From the NCBI GenBank assembly GCA_023241745.1, contig JALQCY010000001.1, forward strand, positions 434,001 through 498,000: a stretch of 64,000 nucleotides of DNA, in the 5' to 3' direction. This stretch comes from Isoptericola peretonis. GTDB taxonomy: Bacteria > Actinomycetota > Actinomycetes > Actinomycetales > Cellulomonadaceae. Below are positions 57,498 to 64,000 of the stretch, one piece after another (position 1 is the first letter of the stretch; each line of letters begins with the position of its first letter). The notes under the pieces are model-generated. The model was not told where the DNA came from. It saw only the letters and a program-made list of their open reading frames with translations, and ran no database searches. A program made the translations under genes and the position numbers.

Positions 57498-58796
57498 TCA
57501 ACGGAGGAACCCTTCGTAATGGCGCTGCTGGAGCTGGGAGTCGATCTGCTTCACGGTCTCGAGGCCGACGCCGACGATGATGAGGATCGACGTCCCACCG
57601 AACGGGATGTTCGTGGTGACGCCCAGCACGACGAGCACGATCGTGGGGATGAGCGCCACGATCGCGAGGTAGACCGAGCCCGCGGACGTGATGCGGGTGA
57701 TCACGTAGTCCAGGTACTCGGCGGTGGGCCGGCCCGCACGGATGCCGGGGATGAAGCCGCCGTACTTCTTCATGTTGTCCGCGACCTCGTCCGGGTTGAA
57801 CGTGATCGACGTATAGAAGAACGCGAAGAAGATGACCATCAGCACGTACAGCACGATGTACAGCGGGTCGGACTGCTGGACCAGGTTGTTGGAGATCCAC
57901 ACCACCCAGCCCGCGGTCTGGTCGCCGAACTGGGCGAGGAGACCGGGGATCGCCAGGATCGACGCCGCGAAGATGACCGGGATGACGCCGGCCATGTTGA
58001 TCTTGATCGGGATGTAGGTGCTGGTGCCGCCGTACATCCGGCGGCCCACCATGCGCTTCGCGTACTGCACGGGGATGCGGCGCTGCGACTGCTCGACGAA
58101 CACGACCAGCCCGACGATCAGCACGATCATGATGATCATGACGATGAAGTTCAGGGCACCGTTCGCGCCGCCCGCGATCGACCACAGGGCGGACGGGAAG
58201 CTCGCCGCGATCGACGTGAAGATCAGCAGCGACATGCCGTTGCCGACGCCGCGCTCGGTGATCATCTCGCCGAGCCACATGACGAGGCCGGTGCCGGCCG
58301 TCATCGTGATGACCATCAGCGTGGCCGTCATGAAGCTGTCGTCGGCGATCACGTCGACGCCGCAGCCCGGGAACAGCATCCCGGTCCGGGCGGTCGTGAC
58401 GATGGTCGTCGACTGCAGGATCGCCAGGGCGATGGTCAGGTAGCGCGTGTACTGCGTGAGCTTCGACTGCCCCGACTGGCCCTCCTTGTGCAGGGCCTCG
58501 AAGCGAGGGATGACCACCCGCAGCAGCTGCACGATGATGCTCGCCGTGATGTACGGCATGATGCCGAGCGCGAAGATCGACAGCTGGAGCAGCGCCCCGC
58601 CGCTGAAGACGTTGACCAGCCCGAGCAGCGAGGTGCTGCCCTCGAGGGCCGCCACGCACTGCTGGACGTTGCCGTAGTCGACGCCCGGTGTGGGCACGAG
58701 CGACCCCACCCGGAAGAGCGCCATGATCGCGATCGTGAACAGCAGCTTGCGCCGCAGGTCCGGTGTCCGGAAAGCCCGGCCGAATGCGCTGAGCAC
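57498..58796 (-). CDS. secY: Protein translocase subunit SecY
   Basis: A 432-residue ten-helix SecY. Conserved pieces: PTPGVDYGNVQQ after TM1, GIMPYITASIIVQLL (TM2, plug side), GTSTYIPIKINMAGVIPVIFA and NIPFGGTSILIIVGV. It forms the Sec channel. The GTG at 58796 has a perfect AGGAGG. It is the first gene of secY-adk-map and has its own promoter. Confidence 0.98.
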   Translation of the reverse strand: MLSAFGRAFRTPDLRRKLLFTIAIMALFRVGSLVPTPGVDYGNVQQCVAALEGSTSLLGLVNVFSGGALLQLSIFALGIMPYITASIIVQLLRVVIPRFEALHKEGQSGQSKLTQYTRYLTIALAILQSTTIVTTARTGMLFPGCGVDVIADDSFMTATLMVITMTAGTGLVMWLGEMITERGVGNGMSLLIFTSIAASFPSALWSIAGGANGALNFIVMIIMIVLIVGLVVFVEQSQRRIPVQYAKRMVGRRMYGGTSTYIPIKINMAGVIPVIFAASILAIPGLLAQFGDQTAGWVVWISNNLVQQSDPLYIVLYVLMVIFFAFFYTSITFNPDEVADNMKKYGGFIPGIRAGRPTAEYLDYVITRITSAGSVYLAIVALIPTIVLVVLGVTTNIPFGGTSILIIVGVGLETVKQIDSQLQQRHYEGFLR

Positions 58797-58980
58797 CTAT
58801 CCTCCTGGCCCGCCGCGGCGGGTTGTCGTGTCGCCGGGGACCGGCGAGGTGTGGCGCGGTCTCCCGACGACGAGGCCCGTGGGCCACGCCGCCGTCACGC
58901 CGACTCGGTCGTCGGTCCGGCCGGGTGACCCCGGGCTCGCCGCGTACCCCGGAACGGGTGCGCGGCGCGGACCGTGACGG

Positions 58981-59009
58981 ATTCTACGTGCCCACGGCGC
59001 GTGATCCAG
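58981..59009 (-). promoter_or_regulatory. Promoter of secY-adk-map
   Basis: Reverse-strand -10 TAGAAT at 58981-58986, with a weak -35 (CTGGAT) 17 bases upstream at 59004-59009. It gives a leader of about 178 bases before secY and follows directly on the rplO terminator. Confidence 0.55.
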
Positions 59010-59057
59010 ACCACACGCCGCCGCAGCGACCGTCGCCCGGAGCACGCCGAGAGCACA

Positions 59058-59092
59058 CAGGGCCGGCAGCGCATGGTGCGCCGCCGGCCCTG
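59058..59092 (-). terminator. Terminator after rplO (end of the spc cluster)
   Basis: A perfect ten-base-pair outer stem CAGGGCCGGC/GCCGGCCCTG and an inner GCGCA/TGCGC helix, ten bases past the rplO stop on the reverse strand. Confidence 0.8.
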
Positions 59093-59101
59093 ATGCGGAT
59101 G

Positions 59102-59569
59102 TCAGTCCTCGGAGACCGTGCCGCCGGCCGCCAGGATCTTGTCCTTGGCGGAGCCGGAGACGCGGTCGACCGCGACGTCCAGCTTGACGGTGATCTCGCC
59201 CGTGCCGAGCACCTTCACCGGCTGACCCTTGCGGACCGCGCCCTTGGCGACGAGGCCCTCGACGGTGACGGAGCCACCCTCGGGGTACAGCGCGGCGAGC
59301 TTGTCCAGGTTGACGACCTGGTACTCGACGCGGAACGGGTTCTTGAACCCGCGGAGCTTCGGGAGGCGCATGTGCAGAGGCATCTGCCCACCCTCGAAGC
59401 GCTGCGGGACCTGGTAGCGAGCCTTCGTACCCTTGGTACCGCGACCCGCCGTCTTGCCCTTCGACGCCTCACCGCGACCGACGCGCGTGCGCGCGGTCTT
59501 GGCGCCGGGGGCCGGACGCAGGTGGTGGACCTTGAGCGGCTGGCCGCCGTTCTCGGTGTTGTCCGCCAT
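59102..59569 (-). CDS. rplO: 50S ribosomal protein L15
   Basis: L15 of about 155 residues: [20 protein letters not shown] and [14 protein letters not shown] (the extended, glycine-rich arm), then [17 protein letters not shown]. The ATG at 59569 gives the usual N-terminus. A GTG at 59575 overlaps the rpmD stop (GTGA) and would add two residues. Either is compatible with the GAGGAGG site. Last gene before the terminator. Confidence 0.96.
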   Translation of the reverse strand: MADNTENGGQPLKVHHLRPAPGAKTARTRVGRGEASKGKTAGRGTKGTKARYQVPQRFEGGQMPLHMRLPKLRGFKNPFRVEYQVVNLDKLAALYPEGGSVTVEGLVAKGAVRKGQPVKVLGTGEITVKLDVAVDRVSGSAKDKILAAGGTVSED

Positions 59570-59571
59570 GA

Positions 59572-59754
59572 TCACTCGACCTCCTCGACGGTGACGAGGT
59601 GCGCCACCGTGGTGACCATGCCGCGGATCTCCGGGCGGTCCTCCTTCACGGCGGTGTCGCCGATCCGCTTGAGGCCGAGGGTCCGCAGCGTGTCACGCTG
59701 GTTCTGCTTGCCGCCGATGGCGGACTTGACCTGGGTGACCTTCAGTCGAGGCAT
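59572..59754 (-). CDS. rpmD: 50S ribosomal protein L30
   Basis: A 60-residue L30: [20 protein letters not shown], then [13 protein letters not shown], full length. The ATG at 59754 overlaps the rpsE stop (TGATG). A GTG three bases earlier is also in frame. Confidence 0.96.
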   Translation of the reverse strand: MPRLKVTQVKSAIGGKQNQRDTLRTLGLKRIGDTAVKEDRPEIRGMVTTVAHLVTVEEVE

Positions 59755-60428
59755 CACGCACCCACCTTCTCGTCAGCCTTCGCCGCCTTGGCGGCGAGCC
59801 CGGCGGCCTGCGCACGCAGGAGCGCGGCCGGGGCCACGTCCTCGAGCGGCAGACCACGACGGGCGGCCACGGCAGCCGGCTCCTCGAGACCCTTGAGGGC
59901 CGCGACGGTGGCGTGCACGATGTTGATCGAGTTCGACGAGCCGAGCGACTTGCTCAGCACGTCGTGGATGCCGGCGCACTCCAGCACGGCGCGCACCGGA
60001 CCACCGGCGATCACACCGGTACCCGGCGAGGCCGGACGCAGGAACACGACGCCGGCGGCCTCCTCTCCCTGGACGGGGTGCGGGATGGTGCCCTGGATAC
60101 GAGGGACGCGGAAGAAGTTCTTCTTCGCCTCCTCGACACCCTTGGCGATCGCCGCGGGCACCTCCTTGGCCTTGCCGTAGCCGACACCGACGGTGCCGTC
60201 GCCGTCGCCCACCACGACCAGCGCGGTGAAGCTGAAGCGGCGACCACCCTTGACGACCTTCGACACGCGGTTGATCGTGACGACGCGCTCGACGAAGGCG
60301 TTCTTGTCGGCCGCGTCGCCGCGGCCGCCACCACGACGGTCGTCGCGACGGCCGCCGCCACGGCGGCCGTCGTTCTTGTTGGACTCGTTGGCGCCCTGGG
60401 GGGCGCCGGTGCGCTGCCCTGCAGCCAT
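59754..60428 (-). CDS. rpsE: 30S ribosomal protein S5
   Basis: A 224-residue S5. The double-stranded RNA-binding part has [20 protein letters not shown] and [17 protein letters not shown]; the C-terminal domain has [21 protein letters not shown]. Residues about 20-38 form a Gly/Arg-rich, RGG-like stretch ([18 protein letters not shown]). The tail after about residue 195 is Ala-rich. ATG at 60428, with GAGGA eight bases upstream. Confidence 0.97.
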   Translation of the reverse strand: MAAGQRTGAPQGANESNKNDGRRGGGRRDDRRGGGRGDAADKNAFVERVVTINRVSKVVKGGRRFSFTALVVVGDGDGTVGVGYGKAKEVPAAIAKGVEEAKKNFFRVPRIQGTIPHPVQGEEAAGVVFLRPASPGTGVIAGGPVRAVLECAGIHDVLSKSLGSSNSINIVHATVAALKGLEEPAAVAARRGLPLEDVAPAALLRAQAAGLAAKAAKADEKVGA

Positions 60429-60471
60429 CAGAGGATCCTCATCTTCCGTGCGAAATCGCGGACGTCGGCCA

Positions 60472-60843
60472 TCACAGCTCCAGCCCCGCTTCCCGGGCGC
60501 CGTCGGCGACCGCAGCCACTCGACCGTGGTACTTGTTGCCACCGCGGTCGAAGACCACGGTGTCGACACCGGCGGCCTTGGCACGCGCGGCGACGAGCTC
60601 GCCCACCTTGCGGGCCTTCGCCGTCTTGTCGGCGTCGAGGGCACGCAGGTCCGCCTCGAGGGTCGAGGCAGAGGCCACGGTCTTGCCGACCGTGTCGTCC
60701 ACGACCTGCGCCACCATGTGGCGCGAGGAGCGGGTCACGACGAGGCGCGGACGCGACGCGGTGCCCTTGATCTTCTTGCGCAGGCGCAGGTGACGGCGCT
60801 GACGAGCGACGGCCTTGCCCTTGCCCAGAATCTTGAGAGCCAT
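60472..60843 (-). CDS. rplR: 50S ribosomal protein L18
   Basis: A 123-residue L18: [40 protein letters not shown], and [26 protein letters not shown] at the 5S-rRNA-binding end (split over residues about 97-122). The ATG overlaps the rplF stop (TGATG). Confidence 0.97.
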   Translation of the reverse strand: MALKILGKGKAVARQRRHLRLRKKIKGTASRPRLVVTRSSRHMVAQVVDDTVGKTVASASTLEADLRALDADKTAKARKVGELVAARAKAAGVDTVVFDRGGNKYHGRVAAVADGAREAGLEL

Positions 60844-61379
60844 CACTTACCAGCCTTTCCGACCTTGCGGCGGACGACCTCGCCGGCGTACCGCACGCCC
60901 TTGCCCTTGTAGGGCTCGGGCTTGCGGATCTTGCGGATGTTCGCAGCGACCTCGCCGACCTGCTGCTTGTCGATGCCCGCGACCGAGAACTTGGTCGGGC
61001 TCTCCACCGCGAAGGTGATGCCCTCCGGGGCGTCGACGGTCACAGGGTGCGAGAAGCCGAGGGCGAACTCGAGGGTCTGACCCTTGGCGGCGACGCGGTA
61101 ACCCGTGCCGACGATCTCGAGCTTCTTCTCGTAGCCCTCGGTGACACCGGTGACGATGTTCGCGAGGAGCGTGCGCGTCAGGCCGTGCAGTGCACGGGAC
61201 CTGCGCTCGTCGTCCGGGCGGGACACCACGAGGGTGCCGTCCTCCTGGGCGACCGTGATGGGGGCGGGCACCGTGTGGTCCAGGGTCCCCTTCGGGCCCT
61301 TGACGGTCACGAGCGCACCGCTGATGGTGACGTCCACGCCGGCCGGGACCGGAACGGGGAGCTTGCCGATTCGAGACAT
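60843..61379 (-). CDS. rplF: 50S ribosomal protein L6
   Basis: A 178-residue L6: [51 protein letters not shown] and the C-terminal [20 protein letters not shown]. Full length. Binds near the factor-binding stalk. 19 bases after rpsH. Confidence 0.97.
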   Translation of the reverse strand: MSRIGKLPVPVPAGVDVTISGALVTVKGPKGTLDHTVPAPITVAQEDGTLVVSRPDDERRSRALHGLTRTLLANIVTGVTEGYEKKLEIVGTGYRVAAKGQTLEFALGFSHPVTVDAPEGITFAVESPTKFSVAGIDKQQVGEVAANIRKIRKPEPYKGKGVRYAGEVVRRKVGKAGK

Positions 61380-61398
61380 GGCGATTCTCCTTTCCGGA

Positions 61399-61797
61399 TT
61401 ACCAGACGTAGGCGAGGACTTCGCCGCCGACGCCCTTGGCCTGGGCCTGACGGTCGGTCAGCAGGCCGGAGGACGTGGACAGGATCGCCACGCCGAGGCC
61501 GCCGAGGACCTGAGGCAGGTTGGTGGACTTCGCGTAGACGCGGAGACCGGGCTTGGACACGCGACGCACGCCGGTGAGGGCGCGCTCGCGGCTCGGGCCG
61601 TACTTGAGCTCGAGGGTGAGGGTCTTGCCGACCTTCGCGTCCTCGACGCTCCAGCCCGCGATGTAACCCTGCGCCTGCAGGATCTCCGCGATGTTCGACT
61701 TCAGCTTCGAGTGCGGCATGGTGACCGTCTCGTGGTGCGCCGAGTTCGCGTTACGCAGACGCGTGAGCATGTCTGCGATGGGGTCTGTCATGGTCAT
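61399..61797 (-). CDS. rpsH: 30S ribosomal protein S8
   Basis: A 132-residue S8: [20 protein letters not shown] at the N-terminus and the C-terminal [30 protein letters not shown]. The ATG at 61797 matches the common actinobacterial start; ATG 61791 is the alternative. S8 is the spc-operon translational repressor in E. coli; whether it acts so here is unknown. Confidence 0.97.
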   Translation of the reverse strand: MTMTDPIADMLTRLRNANSAHHETVTMPHSKLKSNIAEILQAQGYIAGWSVEDAKVGKTLTLELKYGPSRERALTGVRRVSKPGLRVYAKSTNLPQVLGGLGVAILSTSSGLLTDRQAQAKGVGGEVLAYVW

Positions 61798-61826
61798 TGG
61801 GCTCCAGCCCTTCCTCGCCGGGGTAT

Positions 61827-61852
61827 CCGGGTGGTGCCTGAGCACCGCCCGG
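61827..61852 (-). other. Intercistronic hairpin between rpsZ and rpsH
   Basis: CCGGGTGGTGC (61827-61837), loop CTGA, GCACCGCCCGG (61842-61852): 11-base stem with one mismatch. It is in the 73-base gap and ends 30 bases upstream of the rpsH start; it could modulate rpsH expression. Confidence 0.55.
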
Positions 61853-61870
61853 ACCTACGGCGTAGTGGTT

Positions 61871-62056
61871 TTACCAGCTGCTCTTGGTGACGCCGGGGAG
61901 CTCGCCGCGGTGGGCCATCTCCCGCAGGCAGATCCGGCACAGGCCGAACTTGCGGTAGACCGAGTGCGGACGGCCGCAGCGCTGGCACCGGGTGTAGGCG
62001 CGGACGGCGAACTTCGGCTTGGCGTTCGCCTTGTTGATCAGGGCCTTCTTCGCCAT
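61871..62056 (-). CDS. rpsZ: 30S ribosomal protein S14 type Z (zinc form)
   Basis: A 61-residue short S14. The zinc ligands are two C-x2-C pairs: [20 protein letters not shown]. This is the C+ form; a longer zinc-free paralogue, induced on zinc starvation in many actinobacteria, is not in this window. ATG at 62056. Confidence 0.96.
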   Translation of the reverse strand: MAKKALINKANAKPKFAVRAYTRCQRCGRPHSVYRKFGLCRICLREMAHRGELPGVTKSSW

Positions 62057-62057
62057 G

Positions 62058-62630
62058 TCAGTTCTCCTTGAAGGGGAAGCCGAGACGGCGCAGCAGGGAG
62101 CGGCCCTCGTCATCGGTCGTCGCCGTGGTCACGACCGTGATGTCCATGCCGCGGACGCGGTCGATCTTGTCCTGGTCGATCTCGTGGAACATCGACTGCT
62201 CCGTGAGACCGAAGGTGTAGTTGCCGTGCCCGTCGAACTGCTTCGGGCTCAGGCCGCGGAAGTCGCGGATACGCGGCAGCGCGATCGACAGCAGCCGGTC
62301 GAGGAACTCCCACATCCGGTCGCCGCGCAGCGTGACGTGCGCGCCGATCGGCATGCCCTCACGCAGCTTGAACTGGGCGATGGACTTCTTCGCCCGCGTC
62401 ACCTGGGGCTTCTGCCCGGTGATCGCGGTGAGGTCGCGGATCGCGCCCTCGATGAGCTTGGAGTCCTTCGCGGCGTCACCGACACCCATGTTGACGACGA
62501 TCTTGGTCAGACCGGCGACCTGGTGGATGTTCTGGTGGCCGAACTCCTCGCGCAGCGCCGCGATGATCTCCTCGCGGTACTGCTGCTTGAGGCGCGGGGT
62601 GGCCGGGGCCTCGAGAGTGGTCTCGGTCAT
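62058..62630 (-). CDS. rplE: 50S ribosomal protein L5
   Basis: A 190-residue L5: [44 protein letters not shown] (split), and the C-terminal [25 protein letters not shown]. Binds 5S rRNA. The ATG overlaps the rplX stop (TGATG). Confidence 0.97.
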   Translation of the reverse strand: MTETTLEAPATPRLKQQYREEIIAALREEFGHQNIHQVAGLTKIVVNMGVGDAAKDSKLIEGAIRDLTAITGQKPQVTRAKKSIAQFKLREGMPIGAHVTLRGDRMWEFLDRLLSIALPRIRDFRGLSPKQFDGHGNYTFGLTEQSMFHEIDQDKIDRVRGMDITVVTTATTDDEGRSLLRRLGFPFKEN

Positions 62631-62971
62631 CAGATGTCCTTCCCGGAACGCTTGGCGACGCGCACACGGACAGTGCGGGTACGGCCGTCGCGCTCGACCT
62701 GCTCGGTGCGGAACCCGACGCGCGTGCCCTTCTTGGTCTCCGGGTCGACGACCATCACGTTCGAGACGTGGATCGACGCCTCGACGGTCTCGATGCCACC
62801 CGTGCGGGTGCCGCGAGCCGTCTGGCCGGCCTTGACGTGCTTGGTGACGCGCTGCACGCCCTCGACCACGATGCGGTCGGAGTCCTTGAGGACCTCGAGC
62901 ACGCGGCCCGTCTTGCCCTTGTCGCGACCGGCGATGACGATCACCTGGTCGCCCTTCTTGATCTTCGCCAT
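62630..62971 (-). CDS. rplX: 50S ribosomal protein L24
   Basis: A 113-residue L24 with the N-terminal KOW motif [20 protein letters not shown] and the [13 protein letters not shown] segment. An assembly initiator of the large subunit. Two bases separate it from the rplN stop. Confidence 0.97.
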   Translation of the reverse strand: MAKIKKGDQVIVIAGRDKGKTGRVLEVLKDSDRIVVEGVQRVTKHVKAGQTARGTRTGGIETVEASIHVSNVMVVDPETKKGTRVGFRTEQVERDGRTRTVRVRVAKRSGKDI

Positions 62972-62973
62972 GG

Positions 62974-63342
62974 TCAGAGCACCTCCGGCGCCAGCGAGAT
63001 GATCTTCATGAACCGCTTGTCGCGCAGCTCGCGCCCGACCGGGCCGAAGATGCGGGTGCCACGGGGCTCACCGTCGTTCTTGAGGATCACGGCGGCGTTC
63101 TCGTCGAACTTGATGTAGGAACCGTCGGGACGACGGCGCTCCTTGGCGGTCCGGACGACGACGGCCTTGACCACGTCGCCCTTCTTCACGTTGCCGCCGG
63201 GGATCGCGTCCTTGACGGTGGCGACGATCGTGTCGCCGATACCGGCGTAGCGACGGCCGGATCCACCGAGAACACGGATGCAGAGAATCTCCTTGGCACC
63301 CGTGTTGTCGGCGACCCGCAGTCGCGACTCCTGCTGGATCAT
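62974..63342 (-). CDS. rplN: 50S ribosomal protein L14
   Basis: A 122-residue L14: [40 protein letters not shown], and the end [16 protein letters not shown]. Full length. ATG at 63342, with AGGAGATC upstream. It is preceded by a 146-base gap after rpsQ that holds a CGGGCCG/CGGCCCG hairpin (63431-63457) and perhaps an internal promoter. Confidence 0.97.
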   Translation of the reverse strand: MIQQESRLRVADNTGAKEILCIRVLGGSGRRYAGIGDTIVATVKDAIPGGNVKKGDVVKAVVVRTAKERRRPDGSYIKFDENAAVILKNDGEPRGTRIFGPVGRELRDKRFMKIISLAPEVL

Positions 63343-63488
63343 CGATTGATCTCCTGTCGTCGAGCTGGTTCTCGTCCCGAGAGGTCCCGGGCGAGCCTTG
63401 CCGAACGGATAGTTGCTGTGGTGGTCGGGACGGGCCGCATACGTGTGTCACGGCCCGCCCCGGCCGAAGGTCTAGACGACCTTCTGGA

Positions 63489-63779
63489 TCACTTGGCCTT
63501 CTCGAGGATCTCCGTCAGGCGCCACCGCTTGGTCGCGGACAGCGGACGGGTCTCCATGATCTCGACCAGGTCGCCGATACCGGCGGAGTTCTGCTCGTCG
63601 TGCGCCTTCACCTTGGTGGTGGTGCGCAGGACCTTGCCGTACAGGGGGTGCTTCTTGCGGTCCTCGACCTCGACGACGATGGTCTTCTCCATCTTGTCGC
63701 TGACGACGTAGCCGCGGCGGACCTTGCGCGTGCTGCGCGGGGTCTCCTCAGCGGCCACCGCGTTGGTGTTCTCGCTCAT
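63489..63779 (-). CDS. rpsQ: 30S ribosomal protein S17
   Basis: A 96-residue S17: [21 protein letters not shown], then [21 protein letters not shown] and [13 protein letters not shown]. The first 18 residues are a Glu/Ala/Asn-rich extension. The ATG at 63779 has GTGAGG at the right distance. A GTG at 63794 overlaps the rpmC stop and is the alternative. Confidence 0.96.
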   Translation of the reverse strand: MSENTNAVAAEETPRSTRKVRRGYVVSDKMEKTIVVEVEDRKKHPLYGKVLRTTTKVKAHDEQNSAGIGDLVEIMETRPLSATKRWRLTEILEKAK

Positions 63780-63786
63780 CGATGCC

Positions 63787-64000
63787 TCACTCACTCACGC
63801 TCGGGGCCGTGCGGATACCGAGCTCGCGCTCGTGCAGGACCGTGTAGATCCGCGCGATGTCGCGCTTGACGGCCTTGATCCGACCGTGGGACTCCAGCTG
63901 GCCGGTGGCCGACTGGAAGCGGAGGTTGAAGAGCTCCTCCTTGGCCTTCTTCAGCTCGGCGACGAGCTTCTCGTCGTCGAAGCCGTCCAGGTCAGCGGGG
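63787..64000 (-). CDS. rpmC: 50S ribosomal protein L29, C-terminal part
   Basis: The frame is cut by the right window edge. The reverse-strand translation from codon 63999-63997 gives [39 protein letters not shown] and [16 protein letters not shown], then stop at 63787-63789. This is clear L29; only the N-terminal residues are missing. It is immediately upstream of rpsQ, as expected for the S10-spc cluster. Confidence 0.95.
   Translation of the reverse strand, partial: PADLDGFDDEKLVAELKKAKEELFNLRFQSATGQLESHGRIKAVKRDIARIYTVLHERELGIRTAPSVSE

Larger units (their letters stand above)
58797..59101. other. 305-base intergenic region between rplO and secY
   Basis: It holds the rplO terminator hairpin (59058-59092) at one end and a good -10 element for secY (58981-58986) in the middle. 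The 178 bases between that -10 and secY show no small open frame or riboswitch I recognise. Confidence 0.7.

Noticed and set aside
57415..57501. N-terminal extension of adenylate kinase from a TTG start overlapping the secY stop
   Set aside because: The extension is not conserved, and a GTG with a ribosome site gives the normal N-terminus.

Overview
The window is high-GC DNA from an actinobacterium. It carries a WhiB/WhiD iron-sulphur regulator, a GuaB3 IMPDH paralogue, an F420-type LLM oxidoreductase, DUF5709, many GTG starts and a CIRCE-controlled groES. Gene content and order look most like Micrococcales of the Cellulomonadaceae/Promicromonosporaceae type, but the genus is an inference. 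Almost all of it is core chromosome. I see no phage, integrase, transposase, CRISPR array, tRNA or rRNA.

Layout. 0-11 kb: a partial SanA/YdcF protein, crotonase, aldehyde dehydrogenase, GNAT, guaB3, a DnaQ-like exonuclease, an exported Rid protein divergent from a Tat-exported amine oxidase, guaB, a MerR-type sensor regulator, whiB3/whiD and groES. 11.6-16.1 kb: two forward enzymes (THUMP-like methyltransferase, YbdK-type ligase), then tsaD and a methyltransferase in reverse. 16.3-29.4 kb: a urea block, with the urea ABC transporter urtABCDE, urease ureABCFGD, a NiCoT nickel permease, a MarR regulator, a solute-binding-type protein without a signal peptide, and a RutE-like flavoreductase. 29.4-43 kb: a mostly reverse housekeeping block with sulfurtransferase, rimI, tsaB, tsaE, alr, a pseudouridine synthase, nnrDE, acpS, a MazG-like protein and glmS. 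Forward genes (gpx, LLM oxidoreductase, AbiEi-nuclease fusion) are interspersed. 43-52.4 kb: DUF72, coaA, DedA, def, glmM, rpsI, rplM, DUF5709, truA, a ROK kinase and a hydrolase. 52.5-64 kb: the reverse-strand alpha and spc ribosomal clusters (rplQ-rpoA-rpsK-rpsM-rpmJ-infA-map-adk-secY-rplO-rpmD-rpsE-rplR-rplF-rpsH-rpsZ-rplE-rplX-rplN-rpsQ-rpmC), cut by the window edge inside rpmC.

How it works together. The urea block is a self-contained import-and-hydrolysis module with its own nickel supply, and a GlnR-like box lies upstream of urtA. It sits between tsaD and the alr-tsaE-tsaB-rimI set that tsaD usually belongs to, which suggests insertion or rearrangement. UreE is absent, and UreG carries a 42-residue histidine-rich C-terminal tail that could hold nickel instead.

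The least explained signal is a set of long, near-perfect palindromes at 31.7, 37.4, 39.0, 40.3 and 41.1 kb. Three share a sequence core and lie just downstream of genes. One supplies the stop codon of tsaE. One lies in frame inside nnrDE. They look like a palindromic repeat family that has spread in this genome.
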